From Tieghemostelium lacteum (Eukaryota > Evosea > Eumycetozoa > Dictyosteliales > Raperosteliaceae): a stretch of 64,000 nt of DNA. Within the stretch, counting starts at the first letter, position 1. Each line of letters begins with the position of its first letter. Shown here piece by piece: positions 24,590-36,777 of this stretch. The DNA is taken from assembly GCA_001606155.1 (NCBI GenBank), contig LODT01000021.1, positions 310,001 to 374,000 on the forward strand, given 5' to 3'. The notes beneath the pieces were generated by a model. The model made no database searches, was not told the DNA's origin, and was given only the letters and a program-made list of their open reading frames with translations. Both the position numbers and the translations under genes were made by a program.

Positions 24590-27500
24590 TTACTTTGAAA
24601 TTCTATAAAATGTAAATAGATTATTGGACAACCTCCAAAGTGGTTCCTTATCTTTAGAGTGAATAATTCTGTCATTTTCATTTAGGATTGGTTCAAGATA
24701 ATTTAAAATTGAAGGTCTACTGTATACACACAAGTATGGAGCATTTGAATTTTGATAAATTCCACTGAAAAACTCTATGAAAGCAATGGAATTTAATTGT
24801 GGAAGAGGAGGTGTAGGTATCAATTGTGGAGTATTTTGTTCAATTACCATTTTTTCAACTACAAAATTTAAAATGCTTAGTAATTTCAGACCAGTGAAAT
24901 CATAATTTGCAAATTCCAATATTCGAGAGCAATAGTCAATATAGAATGTAAGTTTGACTATATTTCTGTATAGGCTGAGATTTTTAATCAGGACTGAATG
25001 TTGATATTTGGTTTCTACTCGTACAGCAAGTTTTTTTAAACCTGTAAATGGCTTAACATAGCTTCCAACTTGTTGTAAGGTGACAGTCAGAGTGATTATA
25101 TTAGGGTCTGCTTCAAAGTGACCATTAACATGGAGTTCTAATTGACATTCTGAATTGGAATACTTTTGAATTAGGTTTTTAATCTTGGTAAGATGGCTTT
25201 GGACAATGTTGTTTTTGTCAAGTGTGAGATAGACAACTAGTTTCTTTAGATTTTCAATAAGATCTTTATGAAGAATTGCGTTGATTGCTTGGTCAAATTG
25301 TGTGATAGAGGATAGAGGTAATTGTACTATACACATTGATATTGGTCTGAGAGTTAAAAAGAATTTCTTCATTATTTCGTGTAGTTGGTTATCGCCATTT
25401 CCAATTTTTATCAGAATGTGATTTAGTGATTGTGGAATTGGAAGTGTCACTAGAGTTGGAATATCGATGGATTCAATATCGAGTACCTCTAGTGTTTTAT
25501 AAAATCTAGGATAGTTTAGAATATACTGGAAACTATTACTTTGGTACATTATCGGAGTTGATTGATATAACAAACAATATTTTGAATCCAAATTGATAAA
25601 TGATTTAATGATAATGTTACTACAACATTTATAATCATACAATGGGTTCATAAATGTATTTTTAAAAATCTTGGAAACAATATCAAATATTCTTTTACAA
25701 ATAAAAGATAGTGTAACTTTATACCCAAGATTGGGTTCAGAACCCTCCATTACCAAATAACCAAATATTCTCTGAATTACTGTATTAGGTAATTTCATTA
25801 AATTCATTGAAGATGTTACTTTATCATCATTAAAAAAATTATTATTGCTATTGTTGGTGATTGGGGTTGCAAATAATGAATTTTCAATAAGATATTGTCT
25901 AGTTAAATGATATTTTGGTTGTTCTAGATGGAAATTAATGAATTTTCTATAATCTACATTTATGAGATTTGGGTATTGTTGGAAGAGCTGTTTGGCAAGG
26001 TCTGGAAAGGTGAGATAAAATGGAAAAATAGTGGGTGGTAGTACCGATGGTCTAGCATCTAATAGCATTTTAAGATATCTGTGTGATTTCAATGAGCTAC
26101 CATGATCTATAGTGTTATTTGCATATTTTCTAAGTTGGTCACTGTAAATCTGATTTCCATTAGTATTTAAAAAATTAGGACAAATACAATTGAGGAATAT
26201 CAGTTTGTTACTAGTCAATTCTGCACCAAAGCCCTTTCCCTTCACACCTTGGTATAAAGTATAGGTAGTATCATCAAAATTATAGAATCTAGTCAAATTT
26301 GACAGTGGTCCTACTAATGAAGATATATCATTACTAAGGTCTATAGCATCACTCTGAAAAATATTATTTAGAACCTGGTAATCCAAAACAGAGCACCCAA
26401 TGAAAAACAGGAATTGATTTCTTAAGAGCATATATATAAGATCTATAAATCCATTTAGATAATTTAGTGGGTTTTCATGCACAGTTTCACCAAACCTGGT
26501 TTGGAAGTAGTTCTTCCATTGCAATGGTAGATTAGAAAGTAATTTTCTGTCCCTTTGTATCAGTATAGTGAGTATCTTCTCTACTATTTCATTTTTACCA
26601 TTTACAAAACAGTATTCAACAAATCTACATTCTCTGATTAGTTCAGACAATAATCTACAATCCAGACTGAGTGGTTTGGATTTTTTAGAATTCAGAATAT
26701 TTTCCAACAACTTTATCAATTTAATATAGTTATTGTATCTATATTGACCAGCTTCAGGAATAGATAGTAATATCATTGCCCCATTCTTTAGACTTTGTAT
26801 TGTATTTTTAAATATAAAATTAAAAATACTCTCATTATCTACTGTACTGTAATAAAGTGTCCAAAGCGACTCTAGTACACGAATAGACACTTGTTGTGGG
26901 GAATCTTCTTTTATAGTTTGAGTTACACTTTCAATGGATTTAAGATAGATATTGTAATTGTCAGAGTTTATCTGTCCACAAATGTATATTAATAGACACA
27001 GTCTATCATCCTTTACAGTTGTTGGCCGAGTTATAAACTCAAATAGGTTCTCTAAAGGGAAAGTAAATTTGGAAATCTTCATTAACCATGCTAATTGCTC
27101 AAAATTTAGAACTGTGGTTTGGTTCAATAAAGAGGTTAATTGTGACCTGATTCTTTCATGTAATATTTCACCTTCATTTATTGGTATTAAGTTCCAATAG
27201 TCTGGGAAAGTTAAAACCACATCAATAGCTTTATAATAGACATCGACACCCATAGATGACTTTTCAAGTCTAAAGAGTACTCTTATAACCATGGGTACTA
27301 AAAATGAGAGTTGTTTACTTGTAAAGTATTGGTTATAGTCCCTATCCTTAAATGTGTATAGACAGTTTATCAATTTAATATAGTCAATATCAAAGTTATC
27401 TATCCACTTTTCAATTGATTCTCGAATTTTATCATCAAATTGGGCGATATCCAATACATGGTTTCTGATAGTGTCGTAATCAGATACTGAATACAATGAA

Positions 27501-28377
27501 TATTGAAATACAATTTCAGGTACCATTTTAATCAGTTGATTGGATTTATAATCTCTAAGAACCTCTTTCAAGATATACACTATAAAGTCATATATCTCCA
27601 AAAATATATAAGCAGGTACCATAGTAGGTGTATTTCTAGAGACAAACTCAGCCAAAACATTCACAAGTCCTGATGAAATTGTGTTTCTCTTAAACTCTTT
27701 TTTCACTTTGTTTTTTACTTAGGGAGTGGTGTATAAAAGGTGTTGTTTTTGTTGTTGTTGAAGTTGTTTTTTTTTCTGTTTGAGATTTTGACTTGGTTGA
27801 TTGTGTAAATGTTTGAATCAGTTGATAGACATCATATACCAAGTCATCATTTATAACACACTCTTTCTGATTCAGTGATCTTAAGATTAAGGAAAGTATT
27901 TTGTCATCAAGTAAACCATTATACAATGGTACTAATTTAATGAGAAGTTCAAGACCAATATCACATAATCTATTATCAGATAACACCAAACACATGCAAC
28001 CATAAACATCAATGTGGGAATCTATATCAACCTTAATATTTCTCTCTGAAACTATATAATAAAGTAACTCTAAAAACCATCTTTGTTTTCTATAATTGTC
28101 ACTATATATCCACTCATAAAAATCTATTTATTCCAAACACCACATAATTTCATTAGTACTTCAGAAGATAGAATCTCAACACCAGAATCTAATCATACCA
28201 ACATGCAAATGAACTATATAGTTTTGATGGTAAATTTTGGATTAAATCTTTTCTTAAGATTTCATTTGTCGAAGATTCCTCTAACCATTTACCCACAATC
28301 ACCGATATCTCGCTATGTTTATTTTCATTTATACAATCAAGTATTGTTAGGGAAATTTTATCTATTTGAACATTCAT
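24590..28377 (-). CDS. Large F-box-like protein, family copy B
   Basis: Three exons on the minus strand, 28377-28203, 28123-27719 and 27669-24590, give about 1,219 residues, almost the same as copy A (1,232). The second intron is only 49 bases (GTAAAA..CATCAG). The first donor (28202, GTTGGT) is weak; I chose it because it keeps phase and restores a Y..W-I-Y segment matching W-L-Y in copy A. A stronger-looking GTATGA donor a few bases on would remove that segment. The F-box-like segment (LPNTVIQRIFGYLV, then CKRIFDIVSKIF) is near residues 818-865, followed by leucine-rich repeats and the family tail LWRLSNNLFTF. A role as ubiquitin-ligase adaptor is inference. Confidence 0.78.
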
Positions 28378-29177
28378 ATTCAAGTACCTTATCAATTTTG
28401 AATACTCTAATCAATAATGTATTGAATATTGATTATTAATAACAAATTTCTAGATGATAAAACTGAAAAAACTTTTAAAACTTTCAACAATAATAATAAT
28501 AAATGAACATTTTATTTTAATTAACAAGACCTATAAAAATCGAAAAAATTAAAGTTCACAACACTCCATATTATAATTTAAATTAAATTCATAAATTAGT
28601 CATTTATTATTAATTAAAATCTCATTTATGATTAATAAAATTGTTTTTTATTAGGTTTTTATTTTGCTATAAAGCTATAATTAATTTAAAATTTATGTTT
28701 AATACATTTAAAGTATATTTTTATGACAAAATAATCTATAGATTCTGCCACTTTCCATTTAGTTCAAAGAAATGAAAAAACATTGGAAAATAATACTAAT
28801 TACATGGTTTTTGATCATCAAACTTGGAAATGTTCTATTGAAATTCATGCCTATATGGAAAGTGGTGAGAAACCAAATATATTAAAGATAAGACTGATTT
28901 ACTAAATTTCGTCCCACTACATTTTCACATTATTAAATAATAAAAGAAAAGGTTGTAAAAACTACAGAATCATTGGTGGAAAATTCTTGGGTGATTTAAA
29001 AATAATATGTAGATATAGATCTATAATCCAATTAATTTTATGTGAACAAATAATTTATATATGTTTTTGTAAAATTTTATCACACTTTTCAAACACATTT
29101 TATGTAAACAATAATTTTAACACTATTAACTTCAAAAATTGTTTTTATTATGATTATATATTTATTCTTTGATAAAT
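28378..29177. other. Divergent spacer holding a coding-like relic
   Basis: 800 bases between F-box copy B and the FG-GAP gene. Mostly AT-rich with stops in all frames; a 54-codon coding-like piece at 28741-28905 is listed separately. A further 40 or so coding-like codons follow in another frame to about 29030. Confidence 0.4.
28741..28905 (+). pseudogene. Possible gene fragment (54 codons)
   Basis: An open stretch preceded by an acceptor-like CTATAG and ending in TAA, reading e.g. FHLVQRNEKTLE and TWKCSIEIHAYMES. Composition and codon choice look coding, unlike the surrounding AT-only DNA, but there is no start codon nearby and no donor. I do not recognise the protein. It could be a decayed host gene or an exon of an unannotated small gene. 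Confidence 0.3.
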
Positions 29178-31453
29178 ATGTATATATTTATCTTACTAAT
29201 TTTTTTTCTAAAGATATCTATAAATATTGGTTTCCCATCAACTGAGAATTTATTTAATAATTCTAATAGTTATGGTATAGAAATTTCTACAGAATATAAA
29301 GCTGGAGGTTTTGATTTTAATGGTGATGGTAAACAAGTAAGTTTTTAAGTTGAAATTTATATAGTTTATAAATTTATAATCTAAACCTAATATAATTTAA
29401 GGATTTTATCACATCTGATGATGGAACAAATAAAATATATGTATTTTTTGGTGATATCTCAAGATATGGTGGCCAGAGACCTTTAAAAGTTTCAATGATT
29501 GATGGAATCAATGGTTTCAGTATTGACATTTCTAAAAGTCATCTTAAGAATTTCTTTATATGTGGAGATATAAATAATGATGGATATGATGAAATTATAT
29601 TTCGTATGTCAAACAGGCAATTAAAAATAATTTATGGCCATGCAGGACCATTTAAGAATGATTTTTCAACTTTTGATGGATTTGATGGATTTGTAATTGA
29701 TTATGTTTATTCTACCAGGGATAAGTTCGCTTCCTATCAAGTTTTATGCGATCATAATGGAGATGGTGTAAATGATTTGATATTTAATACCGTGGATGAA
29801 GTTTATGTTCTCTATGGACTTAATAATGGTAAAAAGTTTCCAACCAATTCTGGTAAGTTTGATATTAACTATATATCAAATGGAACATTTGGACATATAA
29901 TGCAAAAGAAAAATACTTTAAATTTTGGTTGTGGAGATTTGAATAATGATGCTATTGATGATTTGGTAATACTTTTGGATGGTATTGGTACAGTAAATTT
30001 TGGTGTAAATTTGTATCCCAATCCATATAACCCAGTATTAAACGGTACAAATGGTTTTAGAATTGATATTCAGGCATATGAATTAATATATGTAAATCAG
30101 AGTGGTTTTGGTGACTTCAATGGGGATGGATTAATAGATATGGCTGTAGTTGGTCAGGATTCAAGATCAATTTATATGATTTATGGTAAAAAAGGTGGAA
30201 TTTGGGAATCTCATTTTGATATTAACAGTGGTAACTCATCTGAAGTTGTTAAATGGGTTAGAGATATTTCTAATCCTCAAGAAATGTGCGATTCCATCTA
30301 TTTTGGTGACTTTAATGGAGATGGTATATCTGACATATCATGTAATGTTTATACTGGATATACTTGGGGAGTATATGGAAGCACCATGAAATTACCAGCT
30401 GTTTATGATTTGAATATCAAAACATCTCCATTATATGGTGATTGTAGAAGTTTTATGATATTCAATACGGCAACTGCTTTTTCAACTTGGACTGATTTTA
30501 ATAATGATGGTGTTCAAGATTTAATTTTGCAATTTATTTTTAGTAAGAATTATATTTTATTTGGTGAAAAAACTATATTCTCTGTATCTTTGAATATCAT
30601 TAATTCCTCTATTGCCTATAACTCCAAAGGTGAATATCGTTTCTTAGATTCTAATTTTAATCCAAAATCATCTGGAAATTGTAATGTTCAATTCATTACT
30701 TTTAAAGTTTTGGATGGTATTGATGCATATGATCAATTATCATTTTCATCATCTAACACTACATCATCTGATGTTGTTAGTATTTCAAATGTTGAATTAC
30801 AACTATTTAATACAAATAGAGATCCAAATTTTTTACAAAGTCTGTCCAACGTCTTTTATAAAACAAATAGAAATTCATCCTTTGTTAAAATTTCAATTAC
30901 ATATTTAAATTTAATTAATGATACAATTCAAATATTTACATCTAATCCAACCATAAACACAACATCCACCAGTACTACAACAACAAGTTCATCACCAATC
31001 ACTGCCACTGCTTCAACAAGTACTTCTACAACTAATACTCCACCAATCACTACTACTGCAACAACAAGTACTGCAACAACAAGTACTTCTACAACAAGTA
31101 CTGCTACAACTACTGGTACTCAACCACCTGTAACCGCTACTGCAACAACATCGAGGTTTACTCAACAAAACAACACAGTTAACAATGATTGCATTTGTAT
31201 TAAAGGACAAATATGTTTACCAAATTCTCATATCTGTGTAAATCAATTTGATGTGTATCAAGGGGAATCATGTTTTCATTTACCATGTGCTTTAGGTTAT
31301 CATTGTTTAGAAAAATCAAATCAAATCTATAAATGTGTTAAAAAAGATTCTTGTATTAGCTGTTCTGATATAACATGTAAATCTCCTCATCGTTGTATTC
31401 TAATTCCAACTACCTCCCAAAAATGTAAATATCAACCAACTTGTTCAAATTAA
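29178..31453 (+). CDS. Secreted FG-GAP/VCBS repeat protein with Cys-rich tail
   Basis: Two exons, 29178-29336 and 29402-31453, give 736 residues. The start MYIFILLIFFLKISIN is a signal peptide. Then come at least seven calcium-loop motifs of the integrin-alpha/FG-GAP kind (DFNGDG, DINNDG, DHNGDG, DLNNDA, DFNGDG twice more, DFNNDG), spaced as in a seven-bladed propeller. A Thr/Ser-rich mucin-like linker (about residues 540-630) leads to a tail with 16 or so Cys in C..GQ.C.....C patterns typical of dictyostelid extracellular matrix and coat proteins. There is no membrane helix or GPI-type tail at the end, so it is probably released or wall-associated. The ligand is unknown. Confidence 0.85.
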
Positions 31454-32330
31454 ATAATAATAAAAAAATAACAATCATTAATTCAGTTTCTCAAAATCCA
31501 AATATAAATTTAATTTTTTAAATATTTTAGTATTTAAAGGAAAATAAATATGGAAATAAAATCAAAAAAAGATTCAGAGTTGTAACATCCCCTAATTCCT
31601 TCCACATTCCGAATGACCTTTTTGCAAATGTTAAACTGATCCTCTCTAAACTGCAGCATCTTATTCACTGTTCTTATGAGTTCTGGTTAAATATGGAAAT
31701 TTATCAAAACATTTCAGTTTTATTTTATAAATGATTCTATTTTACCTCTGAAGTAAATAATCTTTTAAAATAGATTATATACCTATTTTTAAAAAATTTT
31801 TCCCAGTGTTGGTGATATTGGGATATACTAAAATGATGTATGTGTAAAGAAACAGTGACACATCTGACTTTAATTGATTGTTGGATTTTTAGATTAGATT
31901 AAATCTGGTTTATTTTAATATTAATTTTTTTTTATTAATAAATTAACCCATGTACATATAAATTGAAAATAAATTTAAAAAGATGGGGGAAGGTGTGGGT
32001 TAAGTTTTATTATTGTAAAATGCAAAATCATAATCTAAAAATAAAGACAAGTCTATTTATGTGTATTTTTAAAAATAATTATTATATTTTTTTTTGTAAT
32101 GTTTTTCACAGAACAGTTTTACTTTAAATTTTTTGCACAAACAAAATTTTGTTTTTATTTCCGCATCTTTGTTCAATTATTTAAACACAGATATTTTTTT
32201 TTTTTAATTATCATAAAATCAAAATCAACAAAAAATCAAAATCAATATATACAGATTTTTTTTCCTTCTTCACAATTTACTGTTACCAACAACAATAAAC
32301 AAATAATCACATATAAATAATATATTTAGA
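31454..32330. other. Intergenic region with one GC-richer patch
   Basis: 877 bases between the FG-GAP gene and the Ras gene, same strand. Most is A/T, with long T runs close to the Ras start. A patch at about 31575-31700 is noticeably richer in G and C (CATCCCCTAATTCCTTCC; CTCTCTAAACTGCAGC) and lacks an open frame; it could be an RNA gene or a relic. Short C/D-box-like words occur near 31810-31870 but are not convincing. Confidence 0.4.
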
Positions 32331-33117
32331 ATGACATCCGAAACTTCTACTACCACAACCAATAACAATAATACTGTTAAAAGAAACTCAGCAACTAATA
32401 ATGTATATAAAATTGCAATTTTAGGTGATGGTGGTGTTGGTAAGGTAAATATCTATAATTGGCAATGGGGGTGAAGAGTTAAAAAAAAAAAATTATTTGA
32501 ATACTAATATTTTTATTAATAATAATGTTTAGACTTCACTTACTATTCAATATATTTCCAATCATTTTGTTGAATATTATGATCCAACCATTGAGGATAG
32601 TTATCGTAAACAATGTGTTATTGATGAAGTTGCCTCTATTCTAGATATTCTGGATACAGCTGGACAAGAAGAATTGTCAGCAATGAGAGACCAATGGATA
32701 AGATCTTGTGAATCATTTATTATTGTATATAGTGTAACCAGTAGAACTTCATTTGACCAAGTTGCCCTTTTCAAGGAACAAATCTCCAGAGTTTTAGATA
32801 GAGATCAAGTCCCAATGATGCTAGTTGGTAACAAATGTGATTTAGAATCACAAAGACAAGTATCTCTAGAAGAGGGTCAAGATCTTGCTAAATGTCTTGG
32901 TATGCTTCACATTGAATCCTCTTCCAAGAGTCGTTACAATGTTGAAGAGGCTTTTATTGGTCTAGTCAGAGAAATGAGAAGACGTGAAAAATCACTAAAA
33001 GAACCAAAAAGTGATGGTTCAACCAAAGATAAATTAAAATCAATGTTAAAGAGCAAAATGCACAAAATCAACAAAATGAAGAATCAAAAATTACAATCAG
33101 TTTGTAAAATGCAATAA
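32331..33117 (+). CDS. Ras-family small GTPase
   Basis: Two exons, 32331-32444 and 32533-33117, give 232 residues; the intron splits the P-loop exactly between GDGGVGK and TSLT. All G motifs are there: P-loop GDGGVGKT, switch [19 protein letters not shown] in switch II with the catalytic Gln, NKCD, and ESSSK. The effector loop and ESSSK mark it as Ras/Rap type rather than Rab or Rho. The N-terminus is extended by a Thr/Asn-rich 24 residues. The C-terminus is strongly basic (Lys-rich) and ends CKMQ, a CaaX-like box suited to prenylation, so membrane anchoring is likely. The position equivalent to Gly12 of H-Ras is Gly, so it is not constitutively active. Confidence 0.92.
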
Positions 33118-33637
33118 TCAACTAAATAATTAATTAACAGCAGTAAAAAACAACCAACAACATGTATATTTCCAATCTATCTGTATAATCTGTAAAACTA
33201 CCAAACAACAACAATCACTCTTATGTATATATTAAAACAATCAATTAATTTTAATTATTTTTTGATTGTCCTCAAGATTAAAGTTTGAAAAATATTTAAA
33301 CATATTAATTTAATATGATTAAACAATAAATTATTACACCTTTTGTGTATTATAATATTTCAAATTTAAAATAATAATGTTCTTTTTTTTTTGAAATTGT
33401 ATTATTTGAATAAATAAATAAGATTGGTTGATTATTTGTTTTATTTTTTTTAATATTTTTTTGTTTGTTTTTCTTTTTTGTGATATATAATAGATGGTTG
33501 GTTATTTACAGAGTATATAGTTAATTAGTCCGATTTTTAGGTTCTGTTGGTTAGGTATTATGTACAATGTGATTTTTGTGTATATATAATTTGTCAGTTG
33601 TAGTTGTATAGATTGAGTTTGTGTACAATAAAATAGA
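33118..33637. other. Convergent 3' spacer, nothing seen
   Basis: 520 bases between the converging Ras and 475-residue protein genes. It is AT-rich with T runs and GT-rich words near 33490-33600 that may belong to 3' ends. No gene or structure is recognised. Confidence 0.4.
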
Positions 33638-35065
33638 TTATCTAGATTTCAATTTTAGTTTTTGTTCAAGTGTTGAACGTATGGAGCTGATTTCTTTTTT
33701 CTCATGATCCAGTATCTTGATCTTTTCAGGAGAGTATTTATCAAGTTTACCTGATCTTTTTAGTTCTTGGATTTTCAATTTGTGAGTAATTTCCTGTTCC
33801 TTCCATTTCTCTACAACCAAACCCTCATTCTTTGATCCCAATGATGAATTTCGAATGGTATTTATCCAGATTTGAATGAGTAAAGGTTGCATAACATTTA
33901 CTTTCTCGGTCAATTGAATCTGTTCATCGTAGGTGATCTCACGAATTTGTTTCAATCCAGTACATAATGTATTCCAAATAGACCATGAGATATCACCCAT
34001 AACTCTAGCATTTAAAGTACCATCGACACCATGAGATGCCTGCCATCCAATATCCTTCATTCTAGTGTGAAGTCCTTTTTGGTATTTCTGACCTCTGAAA
34101 TTCTCCAAAAACTGGTCCCATGTGATTTTGTTTATATTCTTATTCAGTACAATCATATCGGCTGCAATACTGCTACTTGAGTCATTTAAACCCTTACTAT
34201 TACTACTATTACTATCCTTATTCTCATGTTGTTGTTCTGAACTCACAATTACATTTTTCAAAATTGGTGGGGCTGGTTTACTAGATTTAAATAATGGTGA
34301 TTTTAAGTTATTTTCCTCCCATCCTTCTTCGATTGATAGTGATTCAATTTGATTATTCGATTGTTGTTGTTGTTGATCTACAGTATTGTTACTAGTGTTA
34401 ATATTACTTGTTGAAGATGGTGATGGTTGAGATTTACTATTAATATTTAGATTCTCCAGACCTTTTAGGACTGGTGGTGAAAATGCATTTAGGGAGGGTG
34501 AATTAAAACTATGACTACTGTTAATTTCATTCTTAAAATACTGATCTTGAATGTAGTTTAACCATTGAGATTCCATTTGATTGATAACAGTATTGATGAC
34601 ACCAAGCCTCTTACTACTATCTAGAGACTGGCGAAGTGTTTCTAAATCCTGCTCTGATAGGGTTTTAATAATTTCACTTGCGCGGTTAATGAATATAGGT
34701 TTGATTTTGAGATTTGATGCAGTCTTTTTGAGAGTATCTAGTTCACCTAGAACTTTTTGTGTTTCTGATTGATTTTGTTTTAGTAGAAATTCTTCTGTAG
34801 TTGATAGAATCCACTCCCAGTCAGTCCACAAATCCTTTTCTCTTTCTCTATACTCTTCAGGATCAAATTCCTTTTCTTCTATACCTCTCAACCAATTTGA
34901 GAGTGAGTAGATGATACCTTTGATATCAAATGGTGATCCGCTGTATTGTGGTGTATTTCTTGATGGTTTTGGACTGTTTTCCATACTACCAACACTACTA
35001 TTACTACCTGGGATAGGTATTGGATCTGATTTACTCTTTAGTTCTTGTTGATTATCTGTTTCCAT
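33638..35065 (-). CDS. Protein of unknown function, 475 residues
   Basis: A single-exon gene. Two ordered, mostly helical regions flank a disordered Ser/Asn/Gln-rich middle (about residues 185-300). The N-terminal region has a proline/serine leader then IIYSLSNWLRGIEEKEF and a Trp-rich DLWTDWEWIL; the C-terminal region has ITWDQFLENFRGQKYQK, a basic Trp-containing MKDIGWQASHGVDG, and ends in a charged coiled coil. I do not recognise the family. No signal peptide or membrane helix is seen, so it is probably cytosolic or nuclear. Confidence 0.75.
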   Translation of the reverse strand: METDNQQELKSKSDPIPIPGSNSSVGSMENSPKPSRNTPQYSGSPFDIKGIIYSLSNWLRGIEEKEFDPEEYREREKDLWTDWEWILSTTEEFLLKQNQSETQKVLGELDTLKKTASNLKIKPIFINRASEIIKTLSEQDLETLRQSLDSSKRLGVINTVINQMESQWLNYIQDQYFKNEINSSHSFNSPSLNAFSPPVLKGLENLNINSKSQPSPSSTSNINTSNNTVDQQQQQSNNQIESLSIEEGWEENNLKSPLFKSSKPAPPILKNVIVSSEQQHENKDSNSSNSKGLNDSSSSIAADMIVLNKNINKITWDQFLENFRGQKYQKGLHTRMKDIGWQASHGVDGTLNARVMGDISWSIWNTLCTGLKQIREITYDEQIQLTEKVNVMQPLLIQIWINTIRNSSLGSKNEGLVVEKWKEQEITHKLKIQELKRSGKLDKYSPEKIKILDHEKKEISSIRSTLEQKLKLKSR

Positions 35066-36777
35066 TTTTGGAATTTTTATTTGAAATTATATACAATTAT
35101 TTGAAAACTATTTTTTTTTTTATATTGTTGATGCTATTCAATAGATTTTTTTTTTTTTCTAATGAAATAAATTAAATGGGATAAATTCTCTATCTATCCT
35201 GTTTATAATTTCTGTTTCTAATAATCAAATTGATTAATTGTTAATTATTTAATTCTATAATAATGTTTTATAATAAATATTCCAAAAATTAAAAATTAAG
35301 AATAATTAAATTCTAGAAAACAACAAAGAACAATAATAATTATAATAATAAAAGAATTGACAATTATTATTATATTATGTACTATTTGTCATAGAGTAAT
35401 GGTGTAGTAATATTTAATGACATACATTTAAATGTTCTTTTGGCTCTATTAATAATTATTAATGGTTATATACCCACATATTGTATGGATACTTTGTGAG
35501 AGATATTTAAATATAAATAAAATGGATAGATTTAAATTTTTAATAAACAAAATTTTTATTTGAGAGCAGATAAATATATATAAAGAGTGATTAATGATTA
35601 TTAAATCTTTAAAGATTTGATATTGTTGATGGGTTGGGGTAAATTTATAAAAAACTATACTACAATAGAACAAATAAATAAATAATTGGAAAGAGAAAAT
35701 AGGAAAAAAGTTACTTTCTGTCTGTATTTAAAATTCTAGTCTGGTGTTTGTGTGTTTTGGATATTAAATGAATTTTATTATTTTATAGTAACAAAATAGA
35801 CAGATAGAAATGTTGTGATATGCGCTGCAAAACAAATTATCTGTCTGTCAATTCTATGGGTACAATTTAAATAATTGTATCTTAATTTTACAAGTAGTAG
35901 TTTAATTTAGTTTTTTTTTTTTTTTTTGTTGTTTTATATTTATGTTTAAGCTAGATGGAAAAACTAGTAGGGTACTAGTAATAGTAGTACTATTTAAACG
36001 ATTAATAATGTAAGGTGAAATAATAAAAACAATAAAATGATAATAAGTAAAGTGGAATGGGAATGAAATTACTACAATATTGTACACAGATATAAACAAA
36101 AATAGAAACAAAAACAATAAAATGCCCACACAACATTTCAATCTTGTGTGAGTTAAACTCTAAATTGACATGTACATATTATCTATTCTCTTTCTAGAAC
36201 AACAATAAACCTAAACACTACCACTCTCCCCCATTACCACACCCACATATTCTCTCTTTTTTATGTATATACACCCACCACCATGGTGGATTGCGGGTGT
36301 TTTACACTCTATAAAAGATATTATAAAAAGACGAATCTTATCAATTTTCTATAAATAACTAAAGAAATGCAAAACACACCTTACCTTTGATTTTTAATTT
36401 TGATTCTTATCTTCTTTCTGAGCTAAATTAAATTAAATTAAAAAAAAAAAAAAAAACTACTCTTTTTTTTAATGTTTTCGAATGTTTGAAATTTCAAGTT
36501 CTTCTTTTTTTACAAATAAAAATTAGATACTTGATATTTTTATCCGAATTAGATTTTTCAAAGTCGAAATGAAATTCTTTCTATTATTAAAAAAAATGAA
36601 TAACATTATAAAAAAAAAATTTATAAAAATGTAACTTTCACTTTATTACCCTAAAATTCGTTGAATCTTCTCATTGAAAATCCACAATGTATGGGGTTAA
36701 ATATTTATTACTTTAAAAAATATAGATCAATCAATATGTAAAAATTTTTTCTATGTTTTTTTTTTTTTTGAACAAAC
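35066..36777. other. Long intergenic region with a G-box/TATA module
   Basis: 1.7 kb between divergent genes. Most is A/T; two stretches with weak hydrophobic open frames are not credible genes. Between 36220 and 36320 the composition changes: C-rich words, a G-box-like site, an imperfect palindrome and TATAAAAG in order (listed separately). The next coding start on the plus strand is 36778. Confidence 0.45.
36238..36317 (+). promoter_or_regulatory. G-box-like site, palindrome and TATA box cluster
   Basis: CCACACCCAC (36238-36247; minus-strand GTGGGTGTGG) matches the dictyostelid G-box. Thirty bases on, ACACCC (36271) and GGGTGT (36295) flank the perfect 12-base palindrome CCACCATGGTGG (36278-36289). 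TATAAAAG follows at 36310-36317. This looks like a compact promoter facing right, with start expected near 36340, about 440 bases before the gene at 36778; a 5' leader, a spliced leader or an unseen small RNA would explain the distance. Confidence 0.4.

Noticed and set aside
28083-28439. Plus-strand 118-codon frame
   Set aside because: Antisense to the first exons of F-box copy B, which are supported by paralogy with copy A.
31801-31875. C/D snoRNA-like words (TGATAT, ATGATGT, CTGA)
   Set aside because: Boxes are imperfect, spacing is too short and no terminal stem is present.
32099-32320. 73-codon plus-strand frame before the Ras gene
   Set aside because: Phe/Lys-rich read-through of T and A runs in the leader of the Ras gene.
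35449-36141. Two minus-strand hydrophobic frames
   Set aside because: A/T composition noise with no conserved-looking residues and no splice sites.
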